Shown piece after piece: positions 44,601 through 53,812 of a stretch of DNA of 64,000 bases. The translations under genes and the position numbers were made by a program. The stretch is from contig NZ_LMNX01000003.1 of assembly GCF_001423425.1 (NCBI RefSeq), positions 777,044 to 841,043 on the forward strand. Reading direction: 5' to 3'. Under the pieces are notes generated by a model. The model had not been told where the DNA came from. It did not search any database and saw only the letters and a program-made list of their open reading frames with translations. This DNA is from Rhizobium sp. Leaf306. GTDB lineage: Bacteria; Pseudomonadota; Alphaproteobacteria; Rhizobiales; Rhizobiaceae. The first letter of the stretch is position 1. Each line of letters begins with the position of its first letter.

Positions 44601-44824
44601 GGCTTCGACCGATCCTGATGACGTCGATCGCCTTCATCCTCGGCGTCGTGCCGCTCGTGCTGCAGACCGGGGCGGGAGCGAGCGCGCAAAAGTCGATCGG
44701 GATCGCGGTTCTGACCGGCATGATGGGCTCAACCTGCCTGACCGTCGTCTTCGTACCGTCGCTCTTCGTCGTCCTGCAGAGATTGGAAGAGCGCTTCAAA
44801 CGTCGCGTTCCACTGGCCGCATAA
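41696..44824 (+). CDS. RND multidrug efflux transporter, HAE1 family
   Basis: 1042 residues from the ATG at 41696 (MARFFIDRPVLANVIALL), a standard HAE1 start; AGGA lies ten bases upstream, while the ATG at 41687 is too close to it. Twelve membrane helices and two large periplasmic loops are present. The proton-relay Asp pair lies in GIVVDDAIIVVEA in helix 4, and the conserved Lys in helix 10 is in LSAKNAILIVE. It would pump drugs, dyes or plant compounds out using the proton gradient. Its stop codon directly abuts a broken amino acid permease gene on the other strand. Confidence 0.95.
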   Translation: MARFFIDRPVLANVIALLTVILGLVALVGLPVAQYPNVVPPSVQVTARYPGANAETIVQDVALPIEQKVNGVEGMLYMQSTSTSDGTYALTVTFAIGTDPDAAQILVQNRVASATPSLPDAVQAQGVQTAKRSTAILAIVALTSDNPDHDSLFMTNYATINLIDQIARIPGVGSVSVFGAGNYAVRIWMDPDLMAARGLMPSDMNNAIRQQSRTSSAGQLGLPPVPDGRDFQYTLKLDSKLADVAAFEDIVLRANDNGDVVRLRDVGRVELGAQQYSQDFSLDGKPAAGLALFLLPEANALDVVAAVKAKLEVMSTDFPEGLRHSVPFDTTLFVKAAIGDVYHTLVEAAFLVLVVILIFLQDWRAMLVPATTVPVTIIGAFGALALFGFSINLSTLFAIILAIGIVVDDAIIVVEAAARHLDDGKTPSEAAALAMDELMGPIIGITLVLLAVFLPASFLPGLSGEMYRQFSLVIAATALISAVNAVTLKPTQCALWLKPHALKPRENIVYRGFNASYDAVERVYAVLVRIMARFSVTVSLVALLLVALSLSLLTQVPTAFLPIEDQGYFLVSVQLPEGASLERTRRAIENLRGRVEKLDAVETAVAISGISALNNNASISNAGVLYLILKDWSLRQQGDDLLSLYTSLRSLTADLPDGQALVLPPPPIQGIGNAAGFTMQVEARDGAFDYAALEEVAASIARAAGSDPTFREAFSPFRADAPQFAVSIDRSKAQRAEIDVGGAYDAVSQYIGSSYSGQINLFDRIFQVYVQADASRRAEVADLERIRLRGASGQMVPLGSIGDVKLATGPALISLYNLYPSAQIIGSQAQGYSTGQALDALDGIAKSLLPHNFEREWTAVSYQERELGGQIYLVYGLSLLLVYFVLAGQYESWYAPFSVIATVPLALIGTATTLLSLNAAVNLYTQIGLVLLVALSAKNAILIVETARHLRLHDGAEIVDAAIRAAITRLRPILMTSIAFILGVVPLVLQTGAGASAQKSIGIAVLTGMMGSTCLTVVFVPSLFVVLQRLEERFKRRVPLAA

Positions 44825-45090
44825 CCAATCGCGATCGGAATGACGAAGTAGCACCTGAAAATGAGCATCAACAGTGGTATGCCGCGCACGATGTTGACGA
44901 CGGATGTGCTCGTCAGGCGCAGCCAGCGGAAGGCCGACAGGCGTGACAGTGCCAGGCCGATGGCGAGCGGTAAGGACAGGAGAATGCTGATGACCGCCAC
45001 AATCAGCGTCATCGCTAGACCGCCGAGCGGCCCGTTCGGATACTGCCCCACCAGGAAGCTCAGCCAGTACTCGTGGATAATATCAAGCAT
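44825..45090 (-). pseudogene. amino acid ABC permease, truncated at the RND junction
   Basis: The first 89 codons of a GltK/GlnM-type permease (MLDIIHEYWLSFLVGQ, then SVVNIVRGIPLLMLIF and CYFVIPIAIGY) read normally from the ATG at 45090. At 44825 homology stops and the frame runs into the antisense of the RND gene. About 60% of the gene (the EAA loop and the last helices) is missing. Its start overlaps the stop of the permease pseudogene upstream, as in intact polar amino acid transporters. The break lies exactly at the RND stop codon. Confidence 0.8.
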
Positions 45091-45775
45091 GGGAAGCGTC
45101 CTTCTTACCGATGCGGGTCCGCTTTTCCAGCCACGAGCCGAAAACCATGATCAACAGGGTTCCGATAAGGTAGAGGCGGGTGGCAATATCGAAGACGGTG
45201 AACGTCTTGAAGGTCAGGTTTTCGTCCTCTCACGTCTCGTACGTGAGTTCCGCCTCGCTAATAGCCATTGCAACGCTGGTGTTTTTGAACAGTCGCAGGG
45301 CGCGTCCGACGAGCGACGGCAGGGAAATGCGCAATGCCTGTGGTACGACGATGTAGCGCATGGTCTGCATGTAGCTGCAGCCAAGCGACCGTGCCGCCTC
45401 GAATTGGGTGTGCGGAATGGCGCGGAGGCCGCTTCGAATGTCCTCGGCGAGATAGGCGGAATTGCCGAGTGCCGGCGCAATGGCTGCGAAACAAAATTCG
45501 GCATTGTGGTCGTAGAGCCAGGAGCGCAGGCCCTCCGGCCACAATTCCTGCATGCCGAAATACCAGAACATGACCTGCACGAGCAGCGGCACATTGCGAT
45601 GATAGGCGACAAACGCATCAACGATCCATCTGCAGGTCGCGATCTCGGTTGCTCTGGCCACCAAGAATGCGAGCGCAATGGTGAAAGCCATCAACGAGCA
45701 CACCGCGGACAGCAGGATGGTGGTCTTCAGCCCCCAAAGCAGTTGCTGGATCTGATCAGCCGTGAGTAGGTCCAT
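45083..45775 (-). pseudogene. amino acid ABC permease with in-frame stop
   Basis: A GltJ/HisQ-type permease starting at the ATG at 45775 (MDLLTADQIQQLLWGLK, GAGG upstream). It reads to residue 181 (AMAISEAELTYET) and then meets TGA at 45230-45232. Past the stop, the same frame continues with clear family sequence (DENLTFKTFTVFDIATRLYL and LIMVFGSWLEKR) to the natural TGA at 45083. A single CGA-to-TGA change would explain it. The EAA loop (EAARSLGCSYMQTMRYIVVP) is intact, so the loss may be recent. Confidence 0.85.
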
Positions 45776-45841
45776 TCTCGCCTCACGCAAAGCCAGGTCA
45801 CGTTCCTTGCCACGGGATCGCAACCTGCCGGTTGACCTCGA

Positions 45842-46060
45842 TTATTCGGCGGCGATCGGGCCGATGGTGAAAGAGCGCTTCAGCTTGTAGTCCGTCGCGT
45901 CGCCGAACCACTTGTCTTAGATGTTTCGTCCCTCGCCAGAGGATTCGGCTTCGTCGAGGGCGCTGTTCACCGCCTTCAGCAGGCCGAATTCATCCTTCTT
46001 GATCCCGAGACCCCATGGATCGTCGACTCTTGTTGGAAGCTCCGCAGTGCGTGATCTCTC
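45842..46060 (-). pseudogene. remnant of amino acid ABC substrate-binding protein
   Basis: The minus-strand frame ending at 45842 gives the C-terminus of a family-3 binding protein: RVDDPWGLGIKKDEFGLLKA, then VNSALDEAESSGEGRNI, a TAA at 45917-45919, then DKWFGDATDYKLKR and the final FTIGPIAAE. A further in-frame TAG occurs near 46065. Sequence upstream to 46278 is no longer recognisable. With the two broken permeases this is the remains of one transporter operon. Confidence 0.75.
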
Positions 46061-46278
46061 CAGCTAGATCTGCAGAGGCAGCCGGCGCTCGATTTGGGGA
46101 GCATCTCTCGCCAAACCAGTTCTCGGACGAGTCTTGGATGTTAATCGGGCCTCGTGCTGCCTGACTCCACTCTTCGTGACCGAGTGCCCCAGAATAGCTG
46201 ATCGCAGCATCAGGATCCGTCAGCGCTGCATGACTGCAGTACGATTCCGGTCCGGACCTTCAATATCTCAGTCGTTGC

Positions 46279-47160
46279 TTACAGCAGTCCGAACGTCTTC
46301 AGCGTTTCGCCGATGCGGGCATCCTGCTCGGCATTTGGCAGCAGTGCGGGCTGGCGGCTGGCGCCGACGGAGGGATCCTGCAGGTAGAGCGCGCGCTTGA
46401 CCATGGCCGGCGGGAAGCCGTGGGCGTAGAGAGCGGTGCGGAAAGCGGTGTAGATCTCCTGCTGACGTTCGGCTTCTGCGATATCGCCTGAATTGAAGCC
46501 GCCGACGATGCCGGCAAGCACGTCAGGCATGGCGTTTCCGAGACCGGAGATGCAGCCGGCAGCGCCGTTCTGCAGCGCCCAAAGCACGAGATGGTCGGGG
46601 CCGGAATAGACTTCGAAACCTTCGACCTCCTTGGAAACCTGAAGATAGGCGGCGAGCGTTTCCTGCGCGCCACCGGAATCCTTGATGCCGGCGATGTTGC
46701 CGTGGGTCGCCAGTTTGCGGGCGGTTTCCGGCTCGATATGGTTCTGGGTACGGGCCGGGATATCGTAGAGATAGACCGGGGTGTCGACGGCATCAGCGAC
46801 CGTCGAGAAGTGGCGCACAAGGCCATCCTGCGTGCAGGCGATGAAGAAGGGCGTGATAACGGCGATGCCGGTCACGCCGATCCGGTCGAATTCCTTGGCA
46901 AGCTGCAGCGTTTCGAAAGTGGCCGGCATGCCGGCGTTCACGATGACATCGACCTTGCCTCCGACTTCATCGACCACTTCTTCGAGCAGCTTGATCTTTT
47001 CGCCGTGGGTGAGCGCCGAAAAATCACCATTGGTGCCGGCGCACATGATATTGTTGCCGGCCGCGACCTGACGGCGCACTTGGGCGCGCGTGGCCTCGTA
47101 ATTGATGGTCTCGTCGTCGTTGAAGCATGTCACGATCGCGACGAAGGCTTTCTTGGTCAT
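46279..47160 (-). CDS. DapA/N-acetylneuraminate lyase family aldolase
   Basis: 293 residues, normal length. TIM barrel with Schiff-base Lys in IAGIKDSGG, catalytic Tyr in PVYLYDIPARTQ and the GTNGDFSALTHGEK region that places the 2-keto acid. It would cleave or dehydrate a keto-sugar acid and release pyruvate or a related product. It ends the minus-strand operon of the Dpp-type importer, 15 nt after the ATPase gene, so it most likely acts on the imported substrate. It is only distantly similar to the other DapA-type protein at 9489-10451. Confidence 0.88.
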   Translation of the reverse strand: MTKKAFVAIVTCFNDDETINYEATRAQVRRQVAAGNNIMCAGTNGDFSALTHGEKIKLLEEVVDEVGGKVDVIVNAGMPATFETLQLAKEFDRIGVTGIAVITPFFIACTQDGLVRHFSTVADAVDTPVYLYDIPARTQNHIEPETARKLATHGNIAGIKDSGGAQETLAAYLQVSKEVEGFEVYSGPDHLVLWALQNGAAGCISGLGNAMPDVLAGIVGGFNSGDIAEAERQQEIYTAFRTALYAHGFPPAMVKRALYLQDPSVGASRQPALLPNAEQDARIGETLKTFGLL

Positions 47161-47175
47161 TATTCTACTCCGGGA

Positions 47176-48801
47176 TCAAATCTGGGAAACGCGTGCGAGG
47201 CGCGCATTGCGGTTTGCGGCCTGCACATCCGGATCCGGATCGAGGCTCGCGGCAAGAAGCGCCTGCGTATAGGGCATTTGCGGATTGTCGAAGACCTGCG
47301 CGACAGTGCCGAACTCGACGACCTCGCCCTTCTGCATGACCATCACGTAATCGGCGAAATCGCGCACCAGCGGCAGGTCGTGGGCGATGAAGATAAAGGC
47401 GATGCCCATCTTCTTGCGCAAGCCGTCGAGCAGCCGGATCACCTGCGCCTGGACAGACACGTCGAGTGCCGACACGGCCTCGTCGCAGACGATCAGTTGC
47501 GGCTCGAGCGCAAGGGCGCGGGCAATGGCGATGCGCTGGCGCTGACCGCCGGAAAACTGGTGCGGATAGCGCCCCATATGCTCAGGCGACAGGCCGACCT
47601 GATCGAGCAGTTCGGCGGCACGCTCCCGCCATTTGGCTTTGGGCAGGATTTCCGGGTGGATGACCCAGGCCTCGGAGATCAGCTGATAGACCGTCATGCG
47701 CGGATTGAGCGACTGCGTCGGGTCCTGAAACACCATCTGCAGATCGCGGCGCAGCTTGAACAGGTCGCCCGGCGACATCGTGAAGAGGTCCTTGCCCTTC
47801 CAGCGCGCAGTGCCGCCATCTGGCTCTTCGAGGCGCAACAGGACGCGGGCAAGCGTCGATTTTCCCGACCCGCTTTCGCCAACGACGGCGACGGTTTCAC
47901 CGGGCTTCAGCTCGAAGGACACGCCCTTCAGCGCTTCGAATCCCCCATAGAACTTGCGGACATCCTTGACGCTGAGGATCGATGCGCCGTGTGCGTCCGG
48001 CTCATGCATGTCGCCCTTGCCGGGGGCGGCGGCGATCAGCTTCTTGGTATAGGCGTGCTGCGGGTTACGATAGACGTCGCGCACCGTGCCGCTTTCGACA
48101 AGCTGGCCCTTTTCCATCACGACGACGCGGTCGGCGACCTCAGAGACGACGCCGAGATCGTGGGTGATGATCAGAACACCCATTCCCGTTTCGCGCTGCA
48201 ATTCCTTCAAAAGTGCCAGCACTTCCGCCTGCACGGTGACATCGAGCGCGGTGGTCGGCTCATCGGCAATCAGCAGGTCGGGTTTGAGCGCCAGCGCCAT
48301 GGCGATCATGACGCGCTGACGCTGGCCGCCGGAAAACTCGTGCGGATATTTGTCGAGCGCAGCTTCAGGATCCGGCAGCGCCACGCGCTTGAAGAGACGC
48401 AAGGCTTCGGCCTGCGCCTGTGTGGTGCTGATGCCGTGGGTTTTTAGCGCCTCGCGCATCTGCCAGCCGACGCTATAGACCGGGTTGAGGTGGCTGAGCG
48501 GATCCTGAAAAATCATCGCGATGCGCCGGCCGTTGACCGCGCGGCGAGCCTCCCCCGACATTTTCAAGAGATCCTTGCCATCGAGAAGGATCTCGCCGGA
48601 CGTGATCTTGCCCGGCGGCATGTCGATCAGGTTCATGATCGCCGCTGACGATACCGATTTGCCAGAACCGCTTTCGCCGAGGATGGCGAGCGTTTCGCCA
48701 CGGTCGAGATAGTAGGAGATGTTGCGTACGGCGTGGACGGTGCCGGTCACGGTGTGAAAGTCGACGGAGAGATCGCGGACCTCGAGAAGATGATCAGCCA
48801 T
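47176..48801 (-). CDS. Dpp/Opp-type ABC importer, fused double ATPase
   Basis: 541 residues made of two complete ATPase halves, equal to DppD and DppF in one chain (GsiA-like). Half 1 (about 1-260): Walker [10 protein letters not shown], signature [23 protein letters not shown]. Half 2 (about 275-541): Walker [10 protein letters not shown], signature [24 protein letters not shown]. It overlaps the permease gene upstream by 8 nt. It powers uptake through the permeases at 48794-50652. Confidence 0.95.
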   Translation of the reverse strand: MADHLLEVRDLSVDFHTVTGTVHAVRNISYYLDRGETLAILGESGSGKSVSSAAIMNLIDMPPGKITSGEILLDGKDLLKMSGEARRAVNGRRIAMIFQDPLSHLNPVYSVGWQMREALKTHGISTTQAQAEALRLFKRVALPDPEAALDKYPHEFSGGQRQRVMIAMALALKPDLLIADEPTTALDVTVQAEVLALLKELQRETGMGVLIITHDLGVVSEVADRVVVMEKGQLVESGTVRDVYRNPQHAYTKKLIAAAPGKGDMHEPDAHGASILSVKDVRKFYGGFEALKGVSFELKPGETVAVVGESGSGKSTLARVLLRLEEPDGGTARWKGKDLFTMSPGDLFKLRRDLQMVFQDPTQSLNPRMTVYQLISEAWVIHPEILPKAKWRERAAELLDQVGLSPEHMGRYPHQFSGGQRQRIAIARALALEPQLIVCDEAVSALDVSVQAQVIRLLDGLRKKMGIAFIFIAHDLPLVRDFADYVMVMQKGEVVEFGTVAQVFDNPQMPYTQALLAASLDPDPDVQAANRNARLARVSQI

Positions 48802-49729
48802 TTTTCGATCCTTTCATTTCCAGGCGCCAGCGCTGGACCGGGTCGAGCGCGATACGCAGCCAGTTGGACAGAAGGTTGAGCGACAGCGTGGTCAGAATGA
48901 TTGCAAGCCCGGGCCAGAAGGACAGCCACCAGGCATTGGTCAGGTACTGGCGCCCCTGAGAAATCATCAGGCCCCAGGTGATTTCCGGCGGCTGGATGCC
49001 GATGCCAAGGAACGAAAGTGCGCTTTCGGCCAGCATCACATAGGCGAAGTCGAGCGTGGCAAGCGTCATCAGCGTCGGGAAGACGACGGGCAGGATGTGG
49101 CGAAAGAGGATACGCTTCGACGATGCGCCCATGACACGGGCGGCTTGCACGAACATGCGGCTCTTGATTTCGAGAACCTCCGCGCGGGTGGTGCGCAGAT
49201 AGACCGGAATACGGGTGATCGACAAGACCAGCATCAGGTTGAGGATGGAGGAGCCGAGAATATAGAGCACGATCACCGCGACCAGCAGCGACGGGAAGGA
49301 CATGATGACGTCGGCGATACGCATGATGATCTGGCTCGTTCGCTCCGACGCGAAGCCGGCGATCAAGCCAAGCAGCGTGCCGATGACAGCGGAGATCAGC
49401 ACGGCACCGGCAGCGACCATGATCGTGTTTTGAGTGGCGACAATAATGCGCGGCCAGAGCGGGCGTCCCAGTGCATCGGCGCCGAGCCAAATGAACCAGT
49501 CGCGGCTGAAATCGAACGGCGCAAGGTTGCGGCCGCGCAGGTTCTGCTTGGTGGCGAGGTCATCAAGAAGGGTCGGGCCGATGATCGCCATGACAATGAC
49601 GAAGACGAGGAAGATGGCGGCGCAGAGCGCAAACTTGTCGGCCCACAGCATGCGTGCCATGCGGACGAAGAAGCCCGGCTCGGCGGCGATGGCATTGTCG
49701 GGCGTTGGGGATGGGACGGCCATGGTCAT
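48794..49729 (-). CDS. Dpp/Opp-type ABC importer permease, DppC type
   Basis: 311 residues with a cytoplasmic leader and six membrane helices. The ATPase contact loop reads VQAARVMGASSKRILFRHIL, typical for DppC. GADALGRPLWPRIIVATQ in the first periplasmic loop is the D-x-x-GR motif of this family. A start two codons later is possible. It lies eight bases after the DppB-type gene. Confidence 0.94.
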   Translation of the reverse strand: MTMAVPSPTPDNAIAAEPGFFVRMARMLWADKFALCAAIFLVFVIVMAIIGPTLLDDLATKQNLRGRNLAPFDFSRDWFIWLGADALGRPLWPRIIVATQNTIMVAAGAVLISAVIGTLLGLIAGFASERTSQIIMRIADVIMSFPSLLVAVIVLYILGSSILNLMLVLSITRIPVYLRTTRAEVLEIKSRMFVQAARVMGASSKRILFRHILPVVFPTLMTLATLDFAYVMLAESALSFLGIGIQPPEITWGLMISQGRQYLTNAWWLSFWPGLAIILTTLSLNLLSNWLRIALDPVQRWRLEMKGSKNG

Positions 49730-49737
49730 GTCGATCC

Positions 49738-50652
49738 TCAGTAGCGGATGCGTGGATCAAGCAAAGCGTAGGCAAGGTCGATCACGAGGTTCATGAGGAA
49801 GATGGCGAAAGCGGTGACAAGGATCGCCGCGAGCACGACGTTGAAGTCACGCTGCAGGATGCTGTCGATCATCAGCTTGCCGACGCCCGGGAAACCGAAG
49901 ATGGTTTCGACGATCACCGCGCCGTTGAGAAGGCTGGCGGCCTGATCGCCGATCACGGTTATGACCGGCAGCATGGCGTTGCGCAGGGCGTGGATAAAGA
50001 TGATCGGCCCGGATTTGACGCCCTTGGCGCGAGCCGTCTTCACATAGGCCGAAGACAGCGCTGAAATCATCGAGCCGCGCACCAGCTGCACGATGATACC
50101 GAATGGGCGCACGAACAGCACGCAGATCGGCAGGATCCAGTGCGAAAGCGTGCCCGTGCCCGAGGTCGGCAACCAGGACAGCTGGATGGCAAACACCACG
50201 ATCGCGACGATCGCGAGCCAGAAATCCGGGACGGAAGCGCCGATCAGCGACACCATCGAGGAAAACCGGTCGAAGAAGCCGCCGGTGCGAAACGCGGCAA
50301 GCGAGCCGACGACGATGGCCGCGATGGTGACCAGCGTCATGGTGATGACGGCAAGCCACAGCGTCCAGGTGAAGGCTTCGAGAACGACATCGAGTGCCGG
50401 GCGCGCCTTGCGCAGGCTTTCGCCGAGGTCACCGGTTACGACATTGCCGACATACTGGCCGAACTGCACGAGAAGCGGCTGATCGAGGCCGTGCAGTGCA
50501 CGGAACTCGGCCTTCATTTCGGCCGATGCTTCGACGGGGAGAAAAAGGGAAGCCGGGTCGCCTGTCAGGCGCGACAGGAAAAACACCATGACCAGCAACC
50601 CGACGAGCGAGATGAGGCTGGCAAAGGCGCGCTTGCGAACGAAAGTGAGCAT
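49738..50652 (-). CDS. Dpp/Opp-type ABC importer permease, DppB type
   Basis: 304 residues from the ATG at 50652 (MLTFVRKRAFASLISLVGLL), with GAGGT upstream; the frame is open to 50700. It shows the family pattern LTGDPASLFLP, LDQPLLVQFGQYVGNVVTGD and the EAA-like loop VKTARAKGVKSGPIIFIHAL. It forms the channel with the DppC-type protein. The binding-protein gene lies about 100 nt upstream. Confidence 0.94.
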   Translation of the reverse strand: MLTFVRKRAFASLISLVGLLVMVFFLSRLTGDPASLFLPVEASAEMKAEFRALHGLDQPLLVQFGQYVGNVVTGDLGESLRKARPALDVVLEAFTWTLWLAVITMTLVTIAAIVVGSLAAFRTGGFFDRFSSMVSLIGASVPDFWLAIVAIVVFAIQLSWLPTSGTGTLSHWILPICVLFVRPFGIIVQLVRGSMISALSSAYVKTARAKGVKSGPIIFIHALRNAMLPVITVIGDQAASLLNGAVIVETIFGFPGVGKLMIDSILQRDFNVVLAAILVTAFAIFLMNLVIDLAYALLDPRIRY

Positions 50653-50749
50653 GGTGACCTCGATCTTGCTGGAATGGACGGCGGCAGGAGCGCCGCCCAT
50701 TTCACTTCGATTGGGACGATCAGGGTCGTCCTCAGCTTATGGTCCGGGG

Positions 50750-52267
50750 TTAGTTCTTGATGCTGATCTCGGAAAGCTGCAGCATTGAGTTGGTCGCAAT
50801 GCTCGGCTTGAACTCCAGACGTTCGGACACGCGGGAATAACCGACCATGTGGAAGAGCAACACGTCAGCCACGAGATCGTCGTGGACATAGGCGATCAGC
50901 TCCGACCACAGCTTTGCACGTTCATCACCGGTTGCAGCCGAAGCGCGGGTAACGAGGTCATCGACCTTCGGATCGGAGTAACCCGACTGGGTGCCCCTCG
51001 AGTCGTATTTGAAGAACATGGTGAAGGACGGGTCGCCCTTGGAATTGTCGTGCATGGCGGCAACGATCTGCGGACCGCGACCTTCCTTGAACGGCTTCGA
51101 GTAGTAGACCTCATGCTCGGCTACTTCGACGAAGCGCAGGTCGATCTTGAAACCGACATCCTGCAACTGAGCCTGGATGGCTTCCATGATCTCCGTCACG
51201 TTCGGGAAATTGGCTGTCCGCGCGACGACGGTGATCGGCGTGTCAACAGCAACGCCGTCAGCCTTCGCCTCGTCGAGCAGCTTCTTTGCCTGATCCGGAT
51301 CATACGGGAAGACCTTGACATCCGGGTTCCAGCCGAGTGTCGTCGGCGGCACAAGAGCCGTCGCAAGCACCGCGTCCTGCGGCACGAGCGTTCCGATAAA
51401 CGCCTCGCGGTCGATCGCCAGGTTCAGCGCCTTGCGGACGCGGACATCATTGAGCGGCGCGATATTGCCATCGATGCGAAGATAGACGGTTTCGCTGTCG
51501 AGATAGGAGAAGTCCGTCTTCTCGTTGGTCGCTTCCACCTGCGAGATCGACGGAGCAAGATCCGCTTCGCCGGTCTGAACCATAGCAGCGCGCACGGCCG
51601 GATCGGAGCGGAAGAGATAGGTCGCCTTGGTAACCGCTGGCTTCTTGCCCCAGTAGTCGTCACGCGCGTCGAGCACGATCTGCTGGCCCGGCGTCCAGTT
51701 GGACAGCTTGTAGGGGCCGGTGCCGATGGGCTCGCGGATGAATTCGAGCGGCGTGCCATCAGGAACGATGGTAACGAGCGACAGCAGCAGCGGCAGGATC
51801 GGCTGCACCGGATCGACCTTGAAATCGATGGTGGTGTCGTCGACGATCTTCACGTCGAACTTCATGCCTCCGAAGTAACGGCGGGATTCGCAGATGTTCT
51901 TGTCGCTGAAAATACGATCGAAGCTGTATTTGACGTCCTTGGCGCCGAAGGCTTTGCCGTCGGAGAATGTCACGCCCTGGCGGAGATGGAAGCGCCAGGT
52001 GCCGTCGCCGGTCTGCTCCCACTTTTCAGCAAGTCGCGGCATCACGCCCTGCTTGCCGCGCACATCGAGCTCGGTCAGCGTTTCGCTGACATTCTCCATG
52101 ATGACGCGGCCGATATTGGAGCGCGTCGCCATGCAGGGCTCAAGCAGGTCGGCTTCCTCAGGCAAGACGATTTTGATGTCGCTCGACGCAGCCTGCGCCG
52201 GAGAAAAACCGGTACCAAGTGCAAGGACAGAGCACAGAAAGGCTCCAAATAGATGCGAAGTTTTCAT
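50750..52267 (-). CDS. ABC importer substrate-binding protein, family 5 (DppA/OppA type)
   Basis: 505 residues with a Sec signal peptide (FGAFLCSVLALGTGFSPAQA). The family-5 signature is present: GTWRFHLRQGVTFSDGKAF, AKDVKYSFDRI, then PIGTGPYKLSNW and RVRKALNLAIDREAFI. Members carry peptides, but many in rhizobia carry sugars, opines or glycosides; the neighbouring acid-sugar genes point that way. It starts the minus-strand importer operon and is divergent from the sialidase-like gene across a 348-nt AT-richer promoter region. Confidence 0.93.
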   Translation of the reverse strand: MKTSHLFGAFLCSVLALGTGFSPAQAASSDIKIVLPEEADLLEPCMATRSNIGRVIMENVSETLTELDVRGKQGVMPRLAEKWEQTGDGTWRFHLRQGVTFSDGKAFGAKDVKYSFDRIFSDKNICESRRYFGGMKFDVKIVDDTTIDFKVDPVQPILPLLLSLVTIVPDGTPLEFIREPIGTGPYKLSNWTPGQQIVLDARDDYWGKKPAVTKATYLFRSDPAVRAAMVQTGEADLAPSISQVEATNEKTDFSYLDSETVYLRIDGNIAPLNDVRVRKALNLAIDREAFIGTLVPQDAVLATALVPPTTLGWNPDVKVFPYDPDQAKKLLDEAKADGVAVDTPITVVARTANFPNVTEIMEAIQAQLQDVGFKIDLRFVEVAEHEVYYSKPFKEGRGPQIVAAMHDNSKGDPSFTMFFKYDSRGTQSGYSDPKVDDLVTRASAATGDERAKLWSELIAYVHDDLVADVLLFHMVGYSRVSERLEFKPSIATNSMLQLSEISIKN

Positions 52268-52615
52268 GTCATTCTCCTCCCTCTAGCTGCGGATCGCACT
52301 GGTCAGTGCTCATCTTGCGATGGTCTCCCGACTGTGCGCTTCAGGCATTCCTCCGTGTGGCCCTGTGCGTCGGTCGGGATGCCTCCGTCCGTTTCGTCGC
52401 CATAAGCGGGCTGACGCAGACCATCTGATGTCTGACCAAGTTTGTCAAATTAATTATTCCGCTATAGGATTTGGACAAACTTTCGTGAGGATAAATCCAT
52501 TTATTATCATGATGATGAGGCTGAAGAACTGGCCTCAATCTTCAAATTTCAAAGTCCTTCAAACTTGACAACTTTGTTATTTTGGTGATTTTCACGGTGG
52601 CCAGAGGAGACGCCG
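52268..52615. promoter_or_regulatory. 348-nt divergent promoter region, AT-rich, with inverted repeat
   Basis: This gap between the importer operon (minus) and the sialidase-like operon (plus) is clearly richer in A and T than its surroundings from 52430 on. It holds the inverted repeat AAGTTTGTC (52438-52446) and GACAAACTT (52474-52482), and a further TTGACAA-containing stretch near 52565. It presumably contains both promoters and the operator for the FadR-type regulator at 55979-56683. No gene was seen in it. Confidence 0.55.
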
Positions 52616-53812
52616 ATGACGCCTGAACAGATTGCAACCGTCATGACCGGCACGGTGAAAGCCGTCGGAAATGGACGACACGAGGCCATGCTGGCTTCCC
52701 CGATGATCCAGAACCACGCCTCATTCCTGCACCTCGCCGAAGACGGCGCGCTGATCTGCGCCTGGTTCGGCGGCACGCTGGAAGGCAAGTCGGATATCTC
52801 GATCTTTGCTTCCGTTCTGGCGCCGGGGTCTGACACATGGGGCGAGCCGCAGCGGTTGAGTTTCGACCCCGCCCATTCCGAACAGAACCCGGTTCTGTTT
52901 GCGGCACCTGAAGGCGGCCTGCTCCTGTTCCACACGTCTCAGCCTTCAGGCAATCAGGACGAATGCCGTATCCGCATGGCGGAGGTAAATCGCGATGCCG
53001 GTGACGCGACCAAACTGACGGTCAGCGATGGACGCTATCTCGATTTGCCGCGCGGCTGCTTCGTTCGAGCACCGCTGACCGTTCGCGACGATGGAGCCTG
53101 GCTATTGCCGATCTTCCGCTGCATCCAGCGTCCTGGCCAGAAATGGAACGGCAGCCATGATCGCGCAGCCCTCGGCATTTCCGAAGATCACGGCAAAACT
53201 TGGCGTCTGGACGACCTCGATCAGTCGACCGGCTGCGTCCATATGAGCCCGGTGTCCATAGGAGACAACAAGTACGCCGCCGTGTTCCGCCGCAGGCAGG
53301 CCGATTTCGTCTTTCGCGCCGAGAGTGCCGACGGCGGGCGTACATGGTCCGCGCCCGAAGCGACCGACGTTCCCAACAACAATTCATCGATCGCCGCAAC
53401 CCGCCTGCAGGATGGCCGTATCGCGATGATCTGCAACCCGACCAATGCGGACATGTCCACAGACCGCCGCGCCTCGCTTTACGACGAGTTGGGCGAAGGC
53501 GACGACCGGCCGGATGCCAATCCGGATGGCGGCTGCGTGCCGATCTGGGGTGTGCCACGTGCGCCGGTTGCCGTCTGCATTTCCGACGACGGAGCAAAAA
53601 GCTTCTCGCAGCGGATCATCATCGAGGATGGTCCCGGCACCTGCCTGTCGAACAATTCGATCGACGGTCACAACAAGGAAATGTCCTATCCGTCGCTGCT
53701 TGAGGGTAACGACGGCAGTCTTCATATCGCCTACACCTATTACAGGCGCTCCATCAAATACGTTCGTCTGGCGCCAGGCTGGGCCAGTTCAGCAGCGGGA
53801 GAACAAGCATGA
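52616..53812 (+). CDS. cytoplasmic sialidase-like (BNR/Asp-box) beta-propeller protein
   Basis: 398 residues, no signal peptide. Two good Asp boxes (S-x-D-x-G-x-T-W) are seen, ISEDHGKTW around residue 195 and SADGGRTW around 240, with a weaker one (SDDGAKSF) near 325. The family PF13088 includes sialidases and other glycoside-acting propellers. A cytoplasmic form beside an importer would act on a glycoside or sugar acid after uptake. AGAGGAGA precedes the ATG. Its stop overlaps the PdxA2-type start (ATGA), so the two are translationally coupled. True sialidase activity is not established. Confidence 0.82.
   Translation: MTPEQIATVMTGTVKAVGNGRHEAMLASPMIQNHASFLHLAEDGALICAWFGGTLEGKSDISIFASVLAPGSDTWGEPQRLSFDPAHSEQNPVLFAAPEGGLLLFHTSQPSGNQDECRIRMAEVNRDAGDATKLTVSDGRYLDLPRGCFVRAPLTVRDDGAWLLPIFRCIQRPGQKWNGSHDRAALGISEDHGKTWRLDDLDQSTGCVHMSPVSIGDNKYAAVFRRRQADFVFRAESADGGRTWSAPEATDVPNNNSSIAATRLQDGRIAMICNPTNADMSTDRRASLYDELGEGDDRPDANPDGGCVPIWGVPRAPVAVCISDDGAKSFSQRIIIEDGPGTCLSNNSIDGHNKEMSYPSLLEGNDGSLHIAYTYYRRSIKYVRLAPGWASSAAGEQA

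Noticed and set aside
43466..44689. 407-codon open frame on the minus strand
   Set aside because: Antisense to the second half of the RND pump; His/Arg-rich translation typical of a shadow frame.
46591..48447. 618-codon open frame on the plus strand
   Set aside because: It is antisense to the DapA-type and double ATPase genes, whose motifs are intact. Long antisense frames are expected in GC-rich codon usage; its translation has no family features.
50849..52252. 467-codon open frame on the plus strand
   Set aside because: Antisense to the family-5 binding protein, which has a signal peptide and family signatures.
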